Source of the DNA: Butyrivibrio sp. YAB3001
GTDB taxonomy: Bacteria > Bacillota > Clostridia > Lachnospirales > Lachnospiraceae
DNA length: 64,000 bases
Assembly (NCBI RefSeq): GCF_900112195.1
Contig: NZ_FOKR01000014.1
Span: 47,491 to 111,490, forward strand
Direction of reading: 5' to 3'
Position numbers and translations under genes: made by a program. The notes beneath the pieces were generated by a model, which was not told the DNA's origin, searched no databases, and was given only the letters and a program-made list of their open reading frames with translations. Positions 59,236-64,000 of the stretch are shown piece by piece. The stretch's first letter is position 1, and every line of letters begins with the position of its first letter.

Positions 59236-59997
59236 ATGATAAAACTTACAGATTACAGAAAAATCAACCATTTGGTTGATCAGATCAGAATAGAGAAAGT
59301 ATACCCACTGTCCATTTTAGAGGGGATTCAAACGGGCGAGATATTTGTCGATGATGACGAGGCACCAACAGCAGCATTAGTGTGGCATTATTGCGGATTC
59401 GCCAATATCCTGGGGAGTTATGACGAGAACTTTATTGAAGAAACTATGAAGTTGATGCAGGATCCTCCGGAAGGTCATTCGGGACGTATGGCACTTCAAA
59501 CCGAGAACGACTCTCACTTAGAGGAGATGATACTTAGAACTCCAACGGTTGCTAAACACGAGAGGTATATTTTGGAGTTTGCAGGAAAAAAATACATTAT
59601 TCCGCACACGCTGGATGCTAAGCTCAAGGAAATATCACACGATAATTATGAATTGATGAAGGGAAAGATCATTCCTTCTTTCTCATGGCCAAATCAAGAA
59701 GAGTTTATTGAGAACGGCTTCGGATATTGTCTTGTTGAGGAAGGACAGATGATGGCTTGTGCATTTGCTTCAGGTGTTTCAAAAGAGTATGTGGATATCG
59801 GCGTAGAGACAGCAGAGGAATGTCGCGGAAAAGGATACGGACGGATTGTTGCCGCTGAAATGGTAAAAGAAATTTTATCAAGAGGAAAGACTCCGATATG
59901 GGGGTGCGACATAAGAAATGAAGCTTCCATGAGGCTGGCCTGCTCAGTTGGGTTTGAAATCGTCGGGATACATCCGTGGTATAAGAGTGAAAAGTGA
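59236..59997 (+). CDS. GNAT acetyltransferase with N-terminal extra domain
   Basis: The 253-residue protein has an N-terminal half with its own alpha-beta fold (PLSILEGIQTGEIFVDD) and a C-terminal GNAT domain (VETAEECRGKGYGRIVAAEM as acetyl-CoA loop, NEASMRLACSVGF as motif B). The size fits the GNAT_acetyltran/FR47-like group. It is 6 bases after the methyltransferase and overlaps the following chimera by four. Confidence 0.85.
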   Translation: MIKLTDYRKINHLVDQIRIEKVYPLSILEGIQTGEIFVDDDEAPTAALVWHYCGFANILGSYDENFIEETMKLMQDPPEGHSGRMALQTENDSHLEEMILRTPTVAKHERYILEFAGKKYIIPHTLDAKLKEISHDNYELMKGKIIPSFSWPNQEEFIENGFGYCLVEEGQMMACAFASGVSKEYVDIGVETAEECRGKGYGRIVAAEMVKEILSRGKTPIWGCDIRNEASMRLACSVGFEIVGIHPWYKSEK

Positions 59998-60278
59998 AGA
60001 ATAGCGTGTTAAAGTTTGTGCATATGTTTAAGCATTATTATATTGAAGAGTATTTCGATGCCATAGTCAGTGTAGATGCATATCATTACTTTGGATGTAA
60101 AGAAGGCATCTTTTCTGAGAAGGTACTACCATATGTAAAAGCAAGAGAAGTTTTGAAATATCCGGAGGATTATTTCATGCCGTGTTTTATAGGAATCGGA
60201 AGACCATTGAAGGGAATCAAACCAGTCAGACAGATAGAGATCAATCCTCAAGACAGGATTCACTGGAATGAATACTGA
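59994..60278 (+). pseudogene. Chimera of a methyltransferase piece and a nitroreductase C-terminus
   Basis: The open frame of 94 codons holds FDAIVSVDAYHYFGCKEG, a stretch from motif IV of SAM methyltransferases. It then switches near residue 50 to EVLKYPEDYFMPCFIGIG and ends QDRIHWNEY, which is a nitroreductase C-terminus. The first 20 residues match neither. Neither domain is complete. This looks like two gene fragments joined by deletion and still in frame. Confidence 0.6.
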
Positions 60279-60283
60279 TTCAG

Positions 60284-60535
60284 AGTATAGCACGATATCT
60301 TGTATATTTTAATGGTAAGCTGATAGGTGATATTTGTAATAATGAACTGTTTTTAAAGAGAACGCCGACATCTGACAGACTGCTTGCGGAGTCCGAACTG
60401 CGTTATCCGTATGAAGGATCAAAAACACTGATGCACGTATTTGACAAATTTGAGGATACGGGTTTGATTGCAAAATTGCTTGAAGGTATGTATGCAGAAC
60501 TGCCCGAAAAGGAACCAAAGAGGAAAAAGAAATGA
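60284..60535 (+). pseudogene. TfoX-like gene, C-terminal remnant
   Basis: In one frame from about 60284 to TGA 60533-60535 the sequence reads YLVYFNGKLIGDICNNELFL, LRYPYEGSKTLMHV and ends with a Lys-rich tail (EKEPKRKKK), as in Clostridia TfoX N-domain proteins. No start codon with a ribosome binding site is present. It overlaps the ATG of the following acetyltransferase (ATGA), so the original gene was coupled to that one. Its beginning is at 57088. Confidence 0.68.
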
Positions 60536-60984
60536 TCAGAGCTGCAAAAGAGACGGATTTTGATTCTGTCAAAAATATAACCCAGAAAACTATATGGTCA
60601 GTTTACCCCAAGTACTATCCGAGTGGAGCAGTGCATTTTTTCAGTGACCACCATTCAGATGACAGAATTAAAGCGGATATCGATGCTGAAAAGGTATTTG
60701 TACTTGAAGTAGATGAGATTATAATTGGAACCGTTACCGTTTCCGATAATGAGATTAACAGGCTATTTGTTCTACCGGATTTTCAACACAAGGGATATGG
60801 TAGAGCGCTAATGAATTTTGCTGAAGAAATGATAAGTAAGGAGCATGATCATATTATTCTTGATGCATCACTACCGGCTAAACAAATATATCTTAAACGC
60901 GGTTATGTAGCTACAAAATATAACATGATTGAAACCGAAAACGGGGATTATCTGTGCTTTGACGTTATGGAGAAACATCTGTGA
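60532..60984 (+). CDS. GNAT-family N-acetyltransferase
   Basis: The 150-residue protein starts MIRAAKETDFDSVKNIT and has the acetyl-CoA loop FVLPDFQHKGYGRALMNFAE and the C-terminal LPAKQIYLKRGY. Start overlaps the TfoX remnant and the 3' end overlaps the next gene, so it is in a coupled run. Its last residues are nearly copied in the remnant at 58365, so the two were paralogues. Confidence 0.88.
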   Translation: MIRAAKETDFDSVKNITQKTIWSVYPKYYPSGAVHFFSDHHSDDRIKADIDAEKVFVLEVDEIIIGTVTVSDNEINRLFVLPDFQHKGYGRALMNFAEEMISKEHDHIILDASLPAKQIYLKRGYVATKYNMIETENGDYLCFDVMEKHL

Positions 60985-61742
60985 TGGATATCAGATCAAG
61001 TATTGCTGACACAAGAAAAGAATTCGAAAAAAGCTTTGCTGTAGGAGATTTTTATAACAGGCAGACACAGGATTCTGAACACCTGGAGAGAATCTTAAGC
61101 TTTATTAATGTGAATAAAGGTATGAGGATACTTGACCTTGGAACCGGGAGCGGATATCTTTCGTTTCCGATTGCGAAGAACAATCCTTGCTGTGATGTGA
61201 TCGGTCTGGATATTGTAAATTCAGCACTAGAAGCAAATCGGGCAAGAGCAGTCGCAGAAGGGATAAAGAATTTGTCATTTGTAAGTTATGATGGCATTGA
61301 TTTTCCTTTTGATGCGAATACCTTTGATCTGGTTGTGACAAGATATGCTTTGCATCATTTCCCGGATATAGAACATAGTATCGGAGAGGTGAGCAGGGTT
61401 TTGAAAAGTGGTGGGATGCTGTTCATATCGGATCCATGCCCTAATGAGTGTGATACGGAAAGATTCGTTGACGATTACATGCGGCTTAAAAAGGACGGTC
61501 ATATCAAGTTTTATACAAAGGATGAATGGACAGCTATCTGCCGCAGACAAGGGCTCATGGTTGTAGACAGTTTCAACAGCTCAATACGATTTCCAAAGAA
61601 GAAGGATACGGCTTACGGATACGAGGAAGTGCTGAAAAAGCATGATCAGACAGTGATAGATAGCTATAATCTGGTAGAGACAGATACAGAGTTATATCTT
61701 ACGGAGCAGGTAAACAATATATTGTTTGAGAGACATTCTTAA
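60984..61742 (+). CDS. Class I SAM-dependent methyltransferase
   Basis: The 252-residue protein has MRILDLGTGSGYLSFPIA, DVIGLDIVNSALEANRARA and FDLVVTRYALHHFPD, followed by GGMLFISDPCPNE. This is a full methyltransferase_11/25-type domain. ATG 60984 overlaps the stop of the preceding gene by one base. The substrate is unknown. Confidence 0.88.
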   Translation: MDIRSSIADTRKEFEKSFAVGDFYNRQTQDSEHLERILSFINVNKGMRILDLGTGSGYLSFPIAKNNPCCDVIGLDIVNSALEANRARAVAEGIKNLSFVSYDGIDFPFDANTFDLVVTRYALHHFPDIEHSIGEVSRVLKSGGMLFISDPCPNECDTERFVDDYMRLKKDGHIKFYTKDEWTAICRRQGLMVVDSFNSSIRFPKKKDTAYGYEEVLKKHDQTVIDSYNLVETDTELYLTEQVNNILFERHS

Positions 61743-61774
61743 ATTTTGAGATAAATGAGTGAGGAGATACGATT

Positions 61775-62581
61775 TTGGGGCAGAATGAAAAATACAGCGA
61801 GATGAGGAAGAAGCCAATGGAATATCGTAAGGTGTTTGACACAATCCCGGAGCAGTTTGATAAGTTTCGACCCCGTTACAGTGCGGAACTGTTCGAATAT
61901 TTCATCAGGGAAGCCGGTATCGGAACTGAAACGAAGGTGCTGGAAATCGGCCCGGGAACAGGCCAGGCGACGGATCCGATTCTGGATACCGGCTGTGATT
62001 ATAATGCCATTGAGCTCGGGGAGCATCTCTATGAGAAGATGAAAGAAAAATACGATACAAGACCGAATTTCCACATTGTGAATGACGACTTCATTACGCA
62101 TGATTTCGGTGAACAGAGGTATGATGTAATATACTCTGCTGCGACGATCCAGTGGATTCCGGAGAAGGTCGCTTTTTCCAAGACGTTTGAACTGCTAAAG
62201 CCAGGGGGAACGCTGGCGATGATGTTTCTGATTGGGGATTATAAATCGCCCAATGAGGAGCTGTTTAACAATATCCAGAAGGTTTACGACGAGTATTATA
62301 AACCGGTGACGGAATACAAAAACATGAAGGAGCCTTTTGACTATCTTCATGCGACTGACTACGGCTATGCGGATCTGACGCGGCATGATTTTTACGGAAA
62401 ACGCATTTTTTCTGCAGATGAATATGTGATGTATTGCGGCACGCACAGCGATCACATTTTGATCCCAGAACCCTATAAAACGAAGTTTTTCGAAGGACTT
62501 CGGAGTGTGGTGCTTGCGGGCGGAGATAAAGTCGAGTTCCGGGATACTTATGTGCTGTATCTGACGAAGAAACCGGCGTAG
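61775..62581 (+). CDS. Class I SAM-dependent methyltransferase, more GC-rich than neighbours
   Basis: The 268-residue protein has KVLEIGPGTGQATDPIL, YNAIELGEHLYEKM and YDVIYSAATIQWIPEK with GGTLAMMF, a complete methyltransferase domain. Its codon use (CGG, GCG, CCG, CTG) is visibly richer in GC than neighbours, suggesting later arrival. The start may be TTG 61775, nine bases after GAGGAG, or a later ATG (61802, 61817). It is preceded by a 32-base gap. Confidence 0.85.
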   Translation: MGQNEKYSEMRKKPMEYRKVFDTIPEQFDKFRPRYSAELFEYFIREAGIGTETKVLEIGPGTGQATDPILDTGCDYNAIELGEHLYEKMKEKYDTRPNFHIVNDDFITHDFGEQRYDVIYSAATIQWIPEKVAFSKTFELLKPGGTLAMMFLIGDYKSPNEELFNNIQKVYDEYYKPVTEYKNMKEPFDYLHATDYGYADLTRHDFYGKRIFSADEYVMYCGTHSDHILIPEPYKTKFFEGLRSVVLAGGDKVEFRDTYVLYLTKKPA

Positions 62582-62643
62582 TGCATAGTAAAATAACTCG
62601 GAAAATATATTTCAGTTAAAACTGACTAAGGAGTACCGAAATA

Positions 62644-63294
62644 ATGCTTGAAAAGATGGATGACTTTTTTACTGCTCGAGTAGATGGATATGATGAGCAT
62701 ATGAAAAGTAATATCGAAGGGGCATCTTCGTTTTATAAATACACTGCATCGCTTTTACCTGTGGTAAAAATGGCCAGCGTTTTGGATCTTGGTTGTGGTA
62801 CGGGGCTTGAACTGGAAGAGTATTTTTCTGTTAATCCTTATGCCAAAGTCACAGGAATAGATCTGACAGAGGCTATGCTGGAATCGCTCAGAACGAAGTT
62901 TTCAGATAAAGATATCACAACAATCTGTGGATCGTATTTTGATGTTCCTTTTGGAAAAGAAGTGTTTGATGCAGCTGTTTCTGTAGAGTCGTTGCATCAT
63001 TTTACAAAAGAGGAAAAGATACCGTTGTATGTAAAACTGAAAAAAGCTCTTAAGCCTGGCGGATATTTTGTTCTTACAGATTATTTTGCTGATATTAATG
63101 AACAAGAAAACCATTTTCGACAGGAACTGTTACGTATAAGGCAAGAACAGAATCTTCCTAATGATGTCTTTTATCACTACGATACTCCGCTTACGGTCGA
63201 GCATGAAAAAGAGGCTCTTCTTGCGGCAGGGTTCACTCAGATTGAGGAACTAAAACACTGGGAAGCAACGCATACATTAAAGGCGATAAAGTGA
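62644..63294 (+). CDS. Class I SAM-dependent methyltransferase
   Basis: The 216-residue protein has VLDLGCGTGLELEEYF, KVTGIDLTEAMLESLRTKF and VFDAAVSVESLHHFTKEEK, then LKPGGYFVLTDYF. It is a compact methyltransferase_11-type enzyme. AAGGAG at 62628 supports ATG 62644. Substrate unknown. It ends before a gap of 46 bases. Confidence 0.9.
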   Translation: MLEKMDDFFTARVDGYDEHMKSNIEGASSFYKYTASLLPVVKMASVLDLGCGTGLELEEYFSVNPYAKVTGIDLTEAMLESLRTKFSDKDITTICGSYFDVPFGKEVFDAAVSVESLHHFTKEEKIPLYVKLKKALKPGGYFVLTDYFADINEQENHFRQELLRIRQEQNLPNDVFYHYDTPLTVEHEKEALLAAGFTQIEELKHWEATHTLKAIK

Positions 63295-63340
63295 GCAAAA
63301 TAGGGATGAATTCAGGAGAAGAAACTATGGGGGACGCGTA

Positions 63341-63685
63341 ATGAACAAGACCTTTATCGAGATGAAACTTTTTCAGGTAAAGCCCAATAAACTCGAGCAA
63401 TTTGAATCTATGATTGAGGAAATGAGCACAAATCAGCTTAAATGTGAAGGTTGCATATCACTCAAGTTTTTCAAGAGATTTTACACCATAGATGGAATCG
63501 AGCTTGGCGAGCCTCCAAGGGAGTTAACCAAGATTGTAAAGTGTGTTAAGTATTATTCATATTGGGAATTTGATACTAAAGAAAACTATGGCAAGGCCAT
63601 AAAGATCTTTTTCGACAATTACAATAAAGATTTGCAAAAATTGCTGATTGCTCCATTTGATATTAATTTGGGGTATTCGGTTTAA
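63341..63685 (+). CDS. Antibiotic biosynthesis monooxygenase-like small protein
   Basis: The 114-residue protein begins FIEMKLFQVKPNKLEQFESMIEEM and has CEGCISLKFFKRFY, then a YYSYWEFDTKENYGKAIKIF segment. The strand-helix-strand order fits a ferredoxin-like dimeric alpha-beta barrel (ABM/Dabb group). These are small monooxygenases or binding proteins; no catalytic residue can be pointed to. The ribosome binding site is weak. It is the last gene before a fluoride channel. Confidence 0.6.
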   Translation: MNKTFIEMKLFQVKPNKLEQFESMIEEMSTNQLKCEGCISLKFFKRFYTIDGIELGEPPRELTKIVKCVKYYSYWEFDTKENYGKAIKIFFDNYNKDLQKLLIAPFDINLGYSV

Positions 63686-63727
63686 AGAAATATATATTTC
63701 AGTATATATGACAATAGAGAGGTTGAT

Positions 63728-64000
63728 ATGAATTTTCTATTTGTAGCACTTGGTGGTGCCTTGGGTGCAGTAGCGCGATATGCAATAAGTCTGATTCCTG
63801 TTAAGACTTATTTTCCGATATTAACTCTGATTACAAATATCCTCGGTGCCATACTAATTGGATTCGTTGTTGGAATTACCAGTAACCGAGAAAGTGTATC
63901 TGATAATACCATTCTTTTCTGGAAGACAGGGGTGTGTGGAGGTTTTACCACATTCTCTACATTTTCCCTTGAAGCTTTTAATTTGTTTGAGAAGAAACAA
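63728..64000 (+). CDS. crcB: FluC/CrcB fluoride channel, partial
   Basis: The 91 codons visible begin MNFLFVALGGALGAVARY, with NILGAILIGF and GVCGGFTTFSTFSLE, all Fluc/CrcB landmarks, including the conserved phenylalanines (FTTFSTF) and Asn of the fluoride pathway. The gene runs off the right edge with about 25-35 codons missing. AGAGAGG precedes ATG 63728. The protein exports fluoride across the inner membrane as a dimer. In this group two crcB genes are often paired. Confidence 0.92.
   Translation, partial: MNFLFVALGGALGAVARYAISLIPVKTYFPILTLITNILGAILIGFVVGITSNRESVSDNTILFWKTGVCGGFTTFSTFSLEAFNLFEKKQ

Noticed and set aside
63686..63727. Fluoride riboswitch before crcB
   Set aside because: The 42-base gap is AT-rich and lacks the conserved fluoride-riboswitch core, and no such element was seen in the preceding gene end.
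1..64000. CRISPR array, tRNA or rRNA genes
   Set aside because: No repeat-spacer pattern, no tRNA cloverleaf at an insertion point and no rRNA signature were recognised on reading. The 25-bp repeats at 24192 have no spacers.

Overview
The window looks like a chromosomal stretch from an AT-rich Clostridia, most likely a Lachnospiraceae bacterium of the Butyrivibrio/Pseudobutyrivibrio kind. This is an inference from strong AGGAGG-type ribosome binding sites, codon bias, GH32 and GH2 sugar genes, GPH-type symporter remains, DUF6440/DUF6870-type small proteins and tandem large serine recombinases. No rRNA, tRNA or CRISPR array was recognised.

Region 1 (1-18.9 kb) is one long plus-strand defence operon built on DNA phosphorothioation. 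It holds a cysteine desulfurase (DndA role) followed directly by DptF, DptG and DptH. On both sides sit very large BrxC/PglY-like P-loop ATPases. The second is preceded by a DUF4007 protein, and the first may be too, judging from the 3' end of a gene at the left edge. A small protein resembling the N-terminal domain of McrA-like HNH endonucleases and a terminator close the operon. The sulfur-modification genes dndB-E are not in the window and should lie to the left. The arrangement looks like a hybrid of Dnd/Dpt with BREX-like ATPases and is the most interesting system here.

Region 2 (19-37 kb) is the accessory cargo of a mobile island. It has an Lrp/AsnC regulator overlapping an RNA polymerase alpha-CTD-like protein, a secreted Ser/Lys-rich protein, two EF-hand-like small proteins, a secreted EndA-type nuclease, and an ADP-ribose module (macro-domain/HTH protein, VWA protein, ADP-ribosylglycohydrolase). 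It also has a solo array of IS21-like terminal repeats, a flavodoxin gene with an in-frame stop, an SMC-like small ATPase with an acidic partner, a lipoprotein, DUF1349, DUF1284 and DUF1643 proteins, a HEPN-like candidate, small membrane proteins and a RelB/YoeB toxin-antitoxin pair. Regulators follow (XRE, sigma-70-like, zinc ribbons), with three unexplained structured non-coding stretches and a MazF toxin.

Region 3 (38-45 kb) is the right end of the island. Four overlapping large serine recombinases are followed by the C-terminal part of a Tn916-type tyrosine integrase that lacks its N-terminal half. The simplest reading is that the island inserted into an older element's integrase gene. 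That older element had itself cut a sugar-binding-protein gene, whose 3' part survives just downstream.

Region 4 (45-64 kb) is host-like chromosome under decay. A sucrose/fructan operon remains (binding-protein remnant, GH32, fructokinase), then an AraC regulator divergent from a gutted GPH symporter and an intact GH2 enzyme. After that comes a same-strand train of small GNAT acetyltransferases, SAM methyltransferases, a NUDIX hydrolase and a DUF5131 protein. This train is interspersed with truncated or fused remnants: dihydropteridine reductase/TetR, flavodoxin, TfoX split in two, DJ-1, GNAT, and a methyltransferase/nitroreductase chimera. A FluC/CrcB fluoride channel gene runs off the right edge.
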